Shown here: piece after piece, positions 21,801 through 30,993 of the stretch
Numbering within the stretch: the stretch's first letter is position 1
Layout of the letters: each line of letters begins with the position of its first letter
Source of the DNA: Topomyia yanbarensis
Lineage: Eukaryota; Arthropoda; Insecta; Diptera; Culicidae
Direction of reading: 5' to 3'
NCBI RefSeq assembly: GCF_030247195.1
Contig: NC_080672.1
Coordinates: 70,721,771 to 70,785,770 of the forward strand
DNA: 64,000 bases
Program-made: the position numbers and the translations under genes
The notes under the pieces: generated by a model
Database searches by the model: none
What the model saw: only the letters and a program-made list of their open reading frames with translations
What the model was told of the DNA's origin: nothing

Positions 21801-22257
21801 AAGCCAGATCACAATTAGTAGATTCTTTACAAGTCCGAGGAAGACCAATCCATGTTCCTGTTAGAGACATCCTGGCGTATCGCGATCCTCTATACATGGA
21901 ACTTATCTATCATTTTCTAAAAACAGCATCTGTCAAAATTTAATTAAATTCATCTCCTCATACTCTCATCCATGGCTAATCATTCACCAATTAAAGTGTC
22001 CTAGAATATTTAGTTTTTAAATTTAGACAATAACAGAAAAAAAGTAAATAAATACACCCGAAAATACTAGATCATTATGAAATACAACAATGTAAGGAAA
22101 AAAGCAAACAATAAAGTGATTTCAGTGTTAGTTTTAGACAAAGTACTAGTATAGTTAAAATTAGTCTTAAGGATTTTTGTAACGTGCTATGTAAAAAAAG
22201 AAACTGGCGTAAAAAGCTTTTGCAAATGCCGTGTCAAATAAACGTATGGAAAAAAAA
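18893..22257 (+). mobile_element. 5'-truncated I-superfamily non-LTR retrotransposon with target duplication
   Basis: The 3365 bp insertion is bounded by the 14 bp duplication ACTACCGCTAACCA. It starts inside the endonuclease domain (its second to fourth codons are the end of an SDHLP motif), contains an intact ORF for RT and RNase H, and ends with an AATAAA signal and a short A run. 5' truncation with a poly(A) end and a variable duplication is the usual product of target-primed reverse transcription. The intact ORF suggests fairly recent insertion. Confidence 0.9.
18896..21943 (+). CDS. I-superfamily ORF2 C-terminal part: endonuclease end, RT, RNase H
   Basis: The reading frame opens in the truncated element with SDHLPIV, the last conserved block of an APE-type endonuclease. 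TTG at 18905 is not a real start. RT follows with SYRPIAMLSCIRKLFEKII, FGFRKRKGT, the catalytic FFDIKGAFDS (about residue 353), GLPQGSCLSPLLYN and LADD (about 441). An RNase H domain begins at YTDGS (about 733), continues with ILTDSLSTIAAL and VWLPAHCSIAGNEKADNLA, and places the gene in the I superfamily (Loner/Kiri-like). A cysteine-histidine tail, CACGEGYHDIEHVVWSC, ends the protein. There is no stop or frameshift over 1012 codons, but the truncated copy has no promoter or start codon of its own. Confidence 0.92.
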   Translation, partial: SDHLPIVVSINSELGLTNSINVPYDLTRNIDWKTYETLISTSLASTEELPPTEEYEFLVGLIIEAAEQAQTKCNPGMTINRRPPNPWWDKECSDAYEAKQVAYKEIMKQKGGIRENFENYFILQNKFDSIRRAKKSSYWRHFVNGLSRETSMSTLWNTARRMRNRNVTNESEDFSNRWIFNFAKKICPDSAPAQKITRDAPTSNDFIDSPLTMMEFSIALLSCNNNAPGLDRIKFNLVKNLPDLAKRRLLNLFNKLLEQNIVPHDWKQVRVIAIPKPGKPASDHNSYRPIAMLSCIRKLFEKIILRRLDNWVEANGLLSDTQFGFRKRKGTNDCLALLSSEIQLAYAKKEQMASVFFDIKGAFDSVSIDVLSEKLHQCGLSPILNNYLYNLLSEKHMHFSYGDLATLRISYMGLPQGSCLSPLLYNFYVNDIDNCIVSPCTLRQLADDGVVSVTGPKAINLQQPLQDSLDNLSIWALKLGIDFSTEKTELVVFSRKRDPAQLQLQLVGRTIAQVMTFKYLGIWFDSKGTWGGHIRYLIKKCQQRINFLRTITGSWWGSHPSDMIRLYQTTILSVMEYGCICFRSAANTHIIKLERIQYRCLRIALGCMQSTHTMSLEVLAGVLPLKDRLWDLSSRLLIRCEVMNPLVIENFERLVELQPQTRFMTVYFNHMSQEITPARYVPTYVNILDIPESTLFFDTSMQAEIRGIPDQLRSREIPKIFTSKYQHIDCLKMFYTDGSRISEATGFGIFNNNFSISLKLAEPASVYIAELAAVHYSFQIINTLPPNHYFILTDSLSTIAALRSKRIDNHDPFFLGKIRESPSNLTRKCYKFTLVWLPAHCSIAGNEKADNLAKIGALDGEIYERPIAYNEFYSASRQRTLASWQTSWDNGDMGRWLHSIIPKVSTKAWFKELDVSRDFIRVMSRLMSNHYTLDAHLRRIGLAEGNHCACGEGYHDIEHVVWSCTEYREARSQLVDSLQVRGRPIHVPVRDILAYRDPLYMELIYHFLKTASVKI

Positions 22258-22271
22258 ACTACCGCTAACCA
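22258..22271. repeat. target site duplication (right) of the I-type element
   Basis: Second copy of ACTACCGCTAACCA, directly after the A run. Confidence 0.9.
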
Positions 22272-22279
22272 AATCCATT

Positions 22280-22400
22280 CCTTCTCGTTAATAGACATTT
22301 ACCCAATTTGTTGAGTTGAGTCGATTGGTACACAATACTCGCCTTTCCAGGTCTCATTAAAAATCGTCATAGTTTACCCTTTCTTTTATAGGAAACGTAG
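22280..22400 (+). repeat. weak copy of the dispersed repeat right half
   Basis: GACATTTACCCAATTTGTTG is followed by GAGTTGAGTCGATTGGT, similar to the CTGAGTCGAATGGTATATGAC block at 30888-30912. It is diverged. Confidence 0.4.
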
Positions 22401-25400
22401 AAAAATCAAAACCCTCCCCATGAGCATTTTCTGCGCAAGGGCCTGTGTCGCAATAACGGATATCCTGCATGCTACTACCTACACCTCTGACTTTAACACT
22501 ACTACACAAAATTTACTTTACCTTCTTTTTATAGCGAAGATGCTACTTCAGAGTTTGGTTATCGAACTACGTCAAAAAAAATTTTTTTCACGATGAACCA
22601 AAATCAGAAACTTGACAATTGCATGCGCTCGATGATTTTTGTCTAATTTATCACATTTGCATTTCATAATACATGGTTATTCGTAATTTTAATTTTAGAG
22701 TGCATACACATAAATTTTCTTGATACGTTAATAGTTATATGTCTAAAATAACCATGCGTCCGTCTCCCAACTCCCGTCTTATCTACATATGCTCGCATTA
22801 ATAAGGACCCTTCACTTTATTCCACTCCAGGGTCCTTGTGAAAGATGGCCTCGAAACAAATTTGAAAGCTGTCAATCTTAGACCTTTTTTGCCTCAATGA
22901 TACCAACAGTGGCAAATTAGTTTAGTGAACGTCACAGCTCTCCAGGATTGAACATCATTCTCCACCATACAAACCACCAACGGTTTTTTCTTTGTCCCTC
23001 AGCAGGAATCATTCGGGAATCTCGAGCGGAACCAAACGCTTCCAGGCATCGCCAGCTAACCAACGACACAGGGTCTTCTCATTGCTTCATCAAAATTCAT
23101 TAGCCTCCAGGAAGCGGCAATCGTCCCATTAGTCAACTATTTGTTTTGGTCGCCATCGCCGGTGACCTTTTCCATTGATTTGTACTTTTTTGTGTCTTCT
23201 TTCACGGAAGGGTCCCAAATCAAACACAAACTTTTAATTAAAAATCAACTTCTGTGTTAACCATCAGAAGCAACAACAGGCCGAACAACCAAAATCCGTT
23301 GCATGTTTTCCTACCTGATGCCGGCTAGGTAGATCTCTGGACATGGTTTTTTCACTCCATTCTGGCCGGACAAGACACAAGGGTCCTTTTCGGGGTCTCC
23401 GCACTGTATTTGCATTGCTGCGGCTGTCAAAAATTATTCCTGACATTGTCTTGTCACTCTGTCTTCAATGGTTTTTCCTTCCGCTCCGGTTGATAAATGA
23501 ATCCACTGACTGACTGACTGACTGCGGAGAAACTGGAAGCGAGTCTTACCGGTCTCAGGTAACAAGGTGACCAAGTCACAGAGGACATGGCGACTCATTT
23601 GCATCCCAACCACTTCATGGATCATGTCCCGGGGAGGAATGATGTTTATTTGTTTGCTTAACTTTTGTGTGCACGCATGCAAACCAGCAGCGCTGGGAAA
23701 TCAATCCGGTTCCGGGGCACACATCTGCGGACTTCAATGAAAACAAGAAATTAATCAAGTCGTTAGGCAGAATAATGGACACCGAAGTGTATTAGTTTCA
23801 ATTCGGATGCCGAGGTCATCTATTCTTTTTTACGCGCCGGTAAAAAAGGGCTACGGGTCAAACGAGGTCCATTCATGGACGAAGGATCAGAGCAGATTAT
23901 TGGTAATGGAGAAGGAGCGTGTGTGGATTTGTGGGAAATTGCGCCTCGTCATGGCTAATAAATTCCGTTGAATTTAGTATGAAATTTAAAAGGTTGTAAT
24001 GCTCCCGTTAATGAATCATTAGGCAGTTCGTAAATAAGGTACGGCAGTCACATAAATTGCGATTCCTAAAAGGATGCGCTTCTTTGCAATAAGCCTTTCG
24101 CCTTCTTTGCACGATCGTTACTTTCTCGGAACCGGGTGATGCCCGTATCCTAATAAATTAGAAACAAAACAACTACCATTCAATTTGTGAGAATACGGAA
24201 CTTCCTAGGAACCGAATGTGAAATAGTTATTATTTACGACGCACCTAAATTACACGCTAGGATGGAGAAAGCATCTGACTGCGCAAGCGAGAGTAATGTA
24301 GAGCAAACGAAAAAAAAAATCAGAGCCTGACCTGATCCTCGGCTATAATTAAATTAGGCTCAAACAAAGTACTAAAACAGTGAAGCTGTGAAAAAAATCT
24401 ATTTTACACAAGGGTTGCAGCTCACACTTTAAAAACGAGGGATTGAGGGAAAACAAAAAAAAAATATAAAAACGACGCGTTCAAGTTTTTGATCCTCATC
24501 ATCCTGATTTGCTACGGGTGTCTTAATGCATGCAACTATTACCTAGATTTCGCATTTGATGTGTTGTGTTTTTTTCGCGTCGAGGAAAATGTGAATTAGA
24601 AACACACCCAACTGTTTATTTGGCCATTATAGGGGATTTAGGAAATTGATTTGTTTTTTCTTGCGTTTACTGTGAGCTTCAGGTTGGTTTGGATACGGTT
24701 ATATTGAGTATTAATCTGCTTTCTACCTTACTCGCTCTCATTCTGTAGATGCTATGAACTTCTCGCAGAATTATATTTGATGTCAAAAATATGCGAACTT
24801 CTGTGTTTGCCTTTCGGTCAAGCCAGTAGTTTAGGTTCTTGTGAGACAAATGAACTTTTGGATTTAGCGTCTAACTAGCACATATTTTTGCGATAGTTTA
24901 AATTTAGCATCTAACTGGTACCAAGAAGGTCCTAATTACTGATTAAGAGAATCTGAAACGCTAAATAGTAATGTCAAGGACGGGCTTAGGAGTAATTCAA
25001 TTACAGCAAATTTTTCATAATAAAAATGAGTTTATCGGTGACGCGTGAAATGTGTGCTCACTTAATTTAAAAAATAATATATCGTAAGTCATCCTGAGGT
25101 TAAAACTGACTTCCAGCAAAAAAGGACAGAAGTTTGACATGAAAAAATATAAGTTTAAATGATGACGTTTTCAAAAAAAGAAAACTTCGAAATTCGCACA
25201 GGAATATACCATTTAGCAGGCAATCTGCACCTGTAGAAAGCAAAGGGATTTTTCATCACAACAGGCTCTTATGAATACTGATAACTGCGTACCAATCCAT
25301 AATTGATCCAATATATTTTGAATGTTTTAATTTAATTTAGTGTATCAAAATACCTTGAACATTTGGTTTTCAGCCAACACAGGCCTAGTTTCTTTGTAGG
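22401..25400. other. noncoding, no gene recognised
   Basis: No supportable ORF. Small features only: a (GACT)n run near 23508-23524 and several A runs. The 22900-23700 part is less AT-rich and shows no obvious transposon similarity, so it may be unique intronic or intergenic DNA. Confidence 0.5.
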
Positions 25401-26205
25401 TACGTGAATCTTTCACGTTTGCTAACAGTCAGTGAGTGAGGGGTCTGCTCTAAAGTCGCCGATTACTTCTAGGTTCTCTGCTGAACTTTACTGTAGCTGG
25501 TCCTTTTCCGGGTTTCGCGCTTCATGGCCAACCTATTTGGTTTGAGAAAATCGGTTCAGTCGTCGAAGAATCGATGTGACCGTAACTGGAGAATATGCCC
25601 GAAAACTTCCGGAATTGTAGACAGAGGGAAATATAATCAAAGAGTGAATGATTGGCAATCAGTGATCTAAACCTGCGAATCGATGTGATTTGGTAACCAT
25701 TCCAATAGACTCTGACGTATTACGATTGTATCGTAAGTCAAAACCGAATGAAATTCAATAGCAGTTAATGAGATGTATCTTTCATTTAAAATAAAGTTTG
25801 TGAAAATCGATCTAGAACTCGCTGGGAAATAGGTGTGACATTAGTTTAGAAACTTGGCGAGTTCTTCGGGGGCATCAAGAACCGTTATAGGTGACCAATG
25901 TGTTCAAAGCTACTTTGATTGGTTATAAGTGATATGAATCTGTAAATCCAAGTAATGTTGCACCCGTTTTAATATGTATTACATCATTTAGGCATCACGA
26001 TGTTACCAGTTCATATGGGAATTTGCTGCGTGACCGCGCTCTTCAACCCGTAACTCCAAAACTGGATCAACTAACAATTCAATAGCAGCATTTGAAACTA
26101 AGTTTGTGCAAATCGGTTCAGCCATCTCTGAGAAAAGTGTGTGAGTTTAAATGACACATACGCATACACATACACGCACACCCACACACATACACACTTT
26201 TTGGG
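25400..26205 (+). repeat. dispersed repeat, left half, ending in an ACAY microsatellite
   Basis: The segment contains AAATCCAAGTAATGTTGCACC (a 19-20 base block) near 25945 and AAATCGGTTCAGCCATCTCT near 26110, then an AC-rich tract (CACATACGCATACACATACA and onward) to about 26201. A second copy with the same block order is at 63660-63930. R1 sequence begins directly after the microsatellite, and the right half of the repeat resumes at about 30845. Confidence 0.7.
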
Positions 26206-26214
26206 GGCAGCAGG

Positions 26215-26445
26215 GGTAGGAAAGCAGTGTGTGGACGTGCAAGAGACACTGGAACACGTTGTATTTGAATGCTCTAGGTTCAAAGAAGTTCGTAGGAGTA
26301 TGTCTGGAGTGACAGTGGACAATATCGTCGAAGAGATGTGCCACGACGAGCATATCTGGGACACTGTCAACAGAGGGATTAGAAATATACTCTCCGAGCT
26401 GCAGAGGCAGTGGCGAAGAGACCAACAAAGTAGCGCCATTTGCTA
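26215..26445 (+). pseudogene. R1-clade ORF2 C-terminal fragment (copy C)
   Basis: The frame reads CVDVQETLEHVVFECSRFKE then NILSELQRQWRRDQQS and stops, matching the end of R1-type ORF2. The end of the same domain reappears at 63935-64000 as SIISELQRRWRRDQQSR. The first codons of the open frame come from the AC-rich microsatellite and are not protein. Confidence 0.75.
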
Positions 26446-26449
26446 GAAT

Positions 26450-27490
26450 GCCGCCGGGAAACCACAAATCGGGTTTCGGGAGAAATTCCGCCGCCAGGGA
26501 ACTCTCCGATGGTGTAGACTAGGTCCATCGCCGGGGACCAGTTGAGTAGTACGCGACATAGCACCAGACTTGGGTCGTCGGGGCGCCAGTGAACCGGACG
26601 TCAGGCTTCACCGGAATCGTTGGATCGACCTCGAAACCCTACCGGGTAGCTCGTGAGTAGGCTAGATCTACCGCCGGGGATTGGACCGATTAGACCGTGT
26701 CGAAAAGCTAGCAGTGGGTCGTTGGGGCACCAGTGAACCAGAAGCTACCCTCCAATCGCTGGACGGACCTCAGCACATACTGGCTGGCCCGTTGAGTAGG
26801 CTAGGTCCACCTCCAGGGACTAGACCGTGTAGACGGAGCGGGGAGCTAAATGGCGCACAGAAAGATACATCGGTATCGGGAGCAATCTACCACCTGGGAA
26901 CGCACGGTAGGGTAGATTCGCCGCCGTTGACTACCCGACAGAATCGTGATAAAAAGGGGAGCTAATTGGCTCACGAAACAAACATCGGTACCGAGAGAAA
27001 CCCCGTTTGCCGGGGAACTCTCAGTCAGAGTAGGATAATATCCGAGTTGATCTCGATAAAGCTGTGAGCTAAATGGCTCAAGGAAGCGGGCATCGGTGTC
27101 AGGCGAAATTCCTCCGTCGGGGAACTATCGGTCGGAGTAGGGTGAGTTCGCCGTTAGGGACTATCCATGCAGATCGTGATAAAGCCGGGAGCTGAATGAC
27201 TCACGGAAACATAAGCTAAATGTCTCAAGGAATTGGTACCTAATGGATGAAGACAAGAAGCGAGACAGGAGTCGAGAGTTGAATCAAAGCTCATAGGTCG
27301 AGCCACTCCATGAACCAAGTGAGGCTCCGAGATAGAGCAGAAGAAAGAAATGCGACGAAAGCACAACGATCCCCCCACGAAGTAATACCTTGTCGTAGTT
27401 CCGTGGAGAAGAAGTGCGTAAAAAGTAAGGATTGGGAGTCCCACACAGTGCCAATACATTACAGGCCAGGCTTTTGAAGCTTTTATAAGA
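26450..27490 (+). repeat. R1 3'UTR with two classes of internal repeat
   Basis: Class 1 units of about 144 bp start at TGGGTCGTCGGGGCGCCAGT (26571) and TGGGTCGTTGGGGCACCAGT (26715). Class 2 units of about 107-123 bp start with GAGCTAAATGGC-like blocks at 26843, 26959, 27066 and 27189. Each contains a TATCGGGAGAAATTCCGCC-like stretch. The open frame at 26681-26965 is a by-product of GC-rich repeats. Confidence 0.75.
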
Positions 27491-27786
27491 AAAGGGTAGG
27501 AAGAACAGGGTCTAGGGGCTTAACTAACCCCCCCCCCCCCGGCTCTACTGCGCGTTGGGGAGTCTTGCTAGGATATGGTGGGGTTTGGATGAGCTCTGCT
27601 AAACCTCTGAAAAAGCCATAACTCCGAAAGCAGTTGCGATGAAGCGGGTCTGTGCTGCTTCTGCTAAGAACCTAAGATTCCAGTAATCTAAGATCTTAGC
27701 AATCAAAGCACCCTAGCCGAACCGGAGTACCAACCGGCACATCAGGATTGACAGCAGTAACATCCTGATAACGGCATACTGGCCAT

Positions 27787-28580
27787 GGCAAACGTCAACG
27801 GACAGGACTCTGATTACGAATTGGACGACGGACTTTGGGCTGACAGGTGTGCTGTTCTACTCCCTGAGTAAGGAAGGATGATAACTACTTGAAATGACAA
27901 GTGGGCCACGCCAGTTTTCGTGACTCCTAAGTGGACAAGAACTTCGCCAGGAGACGGAAAGCCAGGCGGGCCCAAGAGGCAGACGCTTGTTGCCAAAGGA
28001 AAGGTCGTCACCCAACAGGGAGAAAGCTGGAGTACCGTTGTAGGTCGGAAGAAGAAACACGGGAAATAGCAAAAGCAGAAGGAAGAGCAAAAAGTACAAC
28101 AGATGAGAAAAGTAAAACCTTCGGCTCGTCAGAAGGCGACAATAAGAGAAGCCGTGCTCGTCAAAGCCATTGGCCATTGACTCGACGACGTATGCAGCAC
28201 TACTAGAGAAGGTTAGAGAGAACCCGGAACTGAAAGATTTAGAGGAACACGTGGTAAGAATCAGGCGTACCCAAAAAGGCGAGATACTCTTCGAGTTGAT
28301 GAAGGATCCCACAACTATAGCTAGACCTTTCAGGAGACTATTACCAAATCGATGAGTGAAAAGGCAGAAGTTAAAGCCCTAAACCCGGAGATGGTGAGAT
28401 GCCCATTGAGAGCCGCCCACGAGTAAATTAACAAGCGAAGAAATGTTTCAAGTGGTTGGGCTTTGGACATCTTGCAGGGGCGTGCAAGGGCCCGGATAGA
28501 TCCGGGACATGCTGGAAATGCGGGGAGACGGGTGCGAGAGACTGCACGAGAGGGCCGATAATCCCTGGGGTGACGCGTAT
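27787..28580 (+). pseudogene. R1-clade ORF1 remnant (copy D)
   Basis: ORF1 begins near 27787 with a MANVNGQDSDYELDDG-like start, homologous to 50279-50330. It continues with VRIRRTQKGEILFELMKDPT (28255-28315) and a zinc-knuckle region reading KCFKWLGFGHLAGACKGP then CWKCGETGARDCT (28440-28545). ORF1 is the nucleic-acid-binding protein of the element. Several frameshifts break it. Minus-strand open frames over this stretch are shadows. Confidence 0.7.
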
Positions 28581-29330
28581 CGAGTCGTGAAGGCGAAAAT
28601 GAAGGGCTCGCGACGCCAGCCGAAATGTGCCCGATTAAGCTGAAGATATTCGTCGAGGGTCGCTTCCCGAAGAACAAACACAGACGATGGGTAAGTGACT
28701 AAGGATGAGCTCGCGGAAAAGTCGAAGCGCCTGAAATCATAAAAAGCCCCCGGTCCGGATGGAATACCAAACAGGCAGACGAAATGCACGGAGGCGGAGC
28801 GCGGATTGTCCAAGATGTAGTTCGGATTTCGCAAATGAGTGTCAACAGTGGAGGCAATTCAGACAGGTAGACGCGAAGAGGAGATACTGCGCTGTGGTCA
28901 CGATAGATGTGAAGAATGTATTTTACAGCTGGAACCCATCGCTGCGGTGCTGCAAAGAATCAGGGTTTTCGCCAATCTATGCCAGATCCTGAAGAGTTAC
29001 TTCCAGAGCAGAGTGCTGCTGTTCGAGACGAGCGAAGGGTCAAAGCCATTGCGAGACACAGTAAGTGTTCTTTAGGGCTTCATTCTCGGTCTAACTCTTT
29101 GGAACGGGATGTACGATGGGGTCTTAACATTGCGGCTGTCCTGGAAAGTGAAAATCGTGGGTTTCGCGGACGGCGTGTCACTAACGGTGATGGGTGAGAC
29201 ACTTCAAGAAGTGGAGGTGTCGGTGACGGAGACAACAGACGCGATCGAGAGCTGGATGGGTGGGGTCAAGCTTGAAAAAGCTTACCACAAGACGGAGCTG
29301 TTTCTGGTCAGTACCATGTGATTGCATCGA
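28581..29330 (+). pseudogene. R1-clade ORF2 remnant: linker and RT (copy D)
   Basis: SRRQPKCARLS and a KSRSA*NHKKPPVRME-like stretch (28610-28760, matching 6690-7010 inverted) lead into RT blocks broken across frames: YCAVVTIDVKNVF (28887-28925), ILKSYFQSRVLLFETSEGSK (28990-29050) and WMGGVKLEKAYHKTELFLVS (29253-29310). The YCAVVTIDVKN block equals the one in copy A. The endonuclease and much of RT are deleted. Confidence 0.7.
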
Positions 29331-29379
29331 AGCGTGAACTGAAGCAACTGGGTGTGATAATCGACGAAGACAACCAACG

Positions 29380-29900
29380 CAATAGCGAGAATCATGCCAA
29401 ACATCGGCGTTCCGAGAAGCAGCATGAGCAGCATGGGGTGCGGCACTGAAACCAAGCGGAACCGCGAAAAGCTGTACAGAACGTTCCAGCTGGTGGTCGT
29501 ACGATTGCGGACAAAATAATATCTTCGGAGGCAGTATGTGTTATCGCCGGTATGATCCCCATTTGCATCACCCCGGCGGAGTATATCGAGTGCTACAATC
29601 GGAGAAATACGAAAAGCGTGAGGAAGATGGTGATCGATTCGATGGCTAAGGAGCAGCAGAAATGGGACAGAACAGAAAATAGAAGAAAGACCAATGTTCA
29701 TCCCAAATCTGTCGATGTGGGTCAATAGAAAGCACGAAAAGGTGAACTTTCACTTGACACAGCTCCTGTCGGGCCACGGCTGCTTCAGGAAGTATCTTCA
29801 CCGGTTTGGGCACGCAGACATGCAGAGAGATGCTCGAAACATCAACCCGAATAATATTGTTTACAAAATGACAAGCGACCTGAACAAGTGAAACGCGGTC
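29380..29900 (+). pseudogene. R1-clade ORF2 C-terminal remnant (copy D)
   Basis: Frames read VIAGMIPICITPAEYIECYN (29540-29600), then NLSMWVNRKHEKVNFHLTQL and LSGHGCFRKYLHRFGHAD (29703-29820). The same run in copy A is ISGMIPISITLAEDVECY and HGEVNSYLTQF. At least two frameshifts are present. Confidence 0.75.
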
Positions 29901-29989
29901 AACAGGGTGGTGGCGCAGATAATTACTGTCTTAGAGCAGAAAGTACGCGATGAGCAGCGAGTAACGGTTTCAGTAGAGCAATCACCAAC

Positions 29990-30843
29990 GGGAAACTTTC
30001 CGCCAGAGTAGGCTAAATTCACTGCCGAAAAATAGTCGAGTAGACCGCGATAAAGCGTCGTGTATGTGTCGTCAGGGTGCCAGTGAACCGAACGCCACGC
30101 TCTACCCAGAATCGCTGGATCGACCACGTCACCCTACTGGTTGACCCGAGCGAAATATAACCTAAACCCAGAAGAATCAGATCGGGAGAACTTCTTTTGT
30201 CGAGAAACTCTCCGTCGGCGTAAGCTAGATTCACCGCAGGAGACTAGACTGAGAAGATCGCGACGGGACACCACCAGTATCGGGTACTAGCAAACCGGAC
30301 GCTCTGCTCCACAGGAATCGCCGAACTGACCTCGACACCTGGTTGATTGGCTCGGTTTCAGGAGAACTTCTCTCGCCGGGGAATTCCCAGTCGAAGTAGG
30401 CTAGGTCCATCGTCGGGGACTAGACTGAGTAGTTCTCGAACAGGTCGGGGCACAAGAACTCCGTTAATTCGACAATCTGAAGTATACCGCCCAGATTGTC
30501 TTCCTAGGGGAAGAGTACTAAGTCTCATCCCAAAGCTAACTTTTCGACTACCATGTAGAAACTGCCAGTCTGTTTGGATGGTCGAGAACTGGTGGTGTGC
30601 CGAGGAATGGTGCTGTAACCCTACTGAAGGAGCTAACTATCAAGTAGTTGGATTAGTTGCTATGCACATAAAAATATCCCTCCTCGAAGTAATGCCGTAA
30701 GATAGTGCCAGGGAGGAAACAGGTTCTGGCCAAGATCAGTTGTTTTAGCAGATCGGGTGGCAACCCAAATCCGTTCCCTGAGACATTGCTTTTTAAACAT
30801 TTTTTCCTGCTCAGGGCATTTTTGAAAGTTTTTCTGCTCTTAA
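29990..30843 (+). repeat. R1 3'UTR repeats (copy D)
   Basis: Class 1 units are visible at about 30075 (GTCAGGGTGCCAGTGAACCG) and again near 30260-30300, with GTAGGCTAGGTCCATCGTC near 30395. A 3' terminal block with CGAAGTAATGCCGTAAGATA lies at 30675-30700, matching the block near 27385 and the inverted one near 1690. Confidence 0.7.
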
Positions 30844-30993
30844 AAACATACACACCTACTAATATACACAAACATTTTCCGATCTCGATGAACTGAGTCG
30901 AATGGTATATGACAATCCGCCCTCCGGGCCGGGATTACGTTAGCGATGTTCTGAGTGATTGCATAACCTTTCTAGATGAGAAAGGCAAAAGGT
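30844..30993 (+). repeat. dispersed repeat, right half
   Basis: An AC-rich remnant (30847-30872) is followed by CGATCTCGATGAACTGAGTC, GAATGGTATATGAC, a CCCTCCGGGCC palindrome and GATTGCATAACCTTTCTAGA with GAGAAAGGCAAAA. This is the continuation of the repeat interrupted at 26205, so the intervening 4.6 kb (copies C and D) lies within its microsatellite. Confidence 0.75.

Larger units (their letters stand above)
26202..27500 (+). mobile_element. R1-clade copy C: 5' end joined to C-terminus by internal deletion
   Basis: The copy begins GGGGGCAGCAGGGGTAGG right after the ACAY tract, like the 5' end at 50069 (GGGGTCAGCAGGGACAG). Within 20 bases it jumps to the ORF2 C-terminus and then a full 3'UTR. 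The 3'UTR holds both repeat classes (26571-27190) and the 3' terminal block also found inverted at 1556-1700 (GTAATACCTTGTCGTAGTTC and the AGGCTTTTGAAGCTTTT-like end). Nearly all coding sequence has been lost. Confidence 0.7.
27501..30843 (+). mobile_element. R1-clade copy D, full-span but degraded, head-to-tail with copy C
   Basis: A poly-C tract and the shared leader TTGGGGAGTCTTGCTAGGAT (27555) follow the 3' end of copy C. The copy then runs through ORF1, the ORF2 linker, RT, C-terminus and repeat-bearing 3'UTR to about 30720-30843. Stops, frameshifts and a missing endonuclease mark it dead. A degenerate ACAY stretch (ACATACACACCTACTAATAT, 30847) follows, then the right half of the dispersed repeat. 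Confidence 0.75.

Noticed and set aside
26141..26215. Thr/His-rich N-terminus of an open frame
   Set aside because: Translation of an ACAY microsatellite, not protein.
26681..26965. Open frame shared between two R1 3'UTRs (also 1681-1878, minus)
   Set aside because: Similar peptides arise because the GC-rich 3'UTR repeats lack stops in that frame. It lies downstream of the ORF2 stop and is not kept in other copies.
27531..27541. Poly-C tract (also about 54798-54818, and poly-G near 63127) as a regulatory signal
   Set aside because: Homopolymer runs near repeat junctions may be replication or assembly artefacts; no further signal seen.
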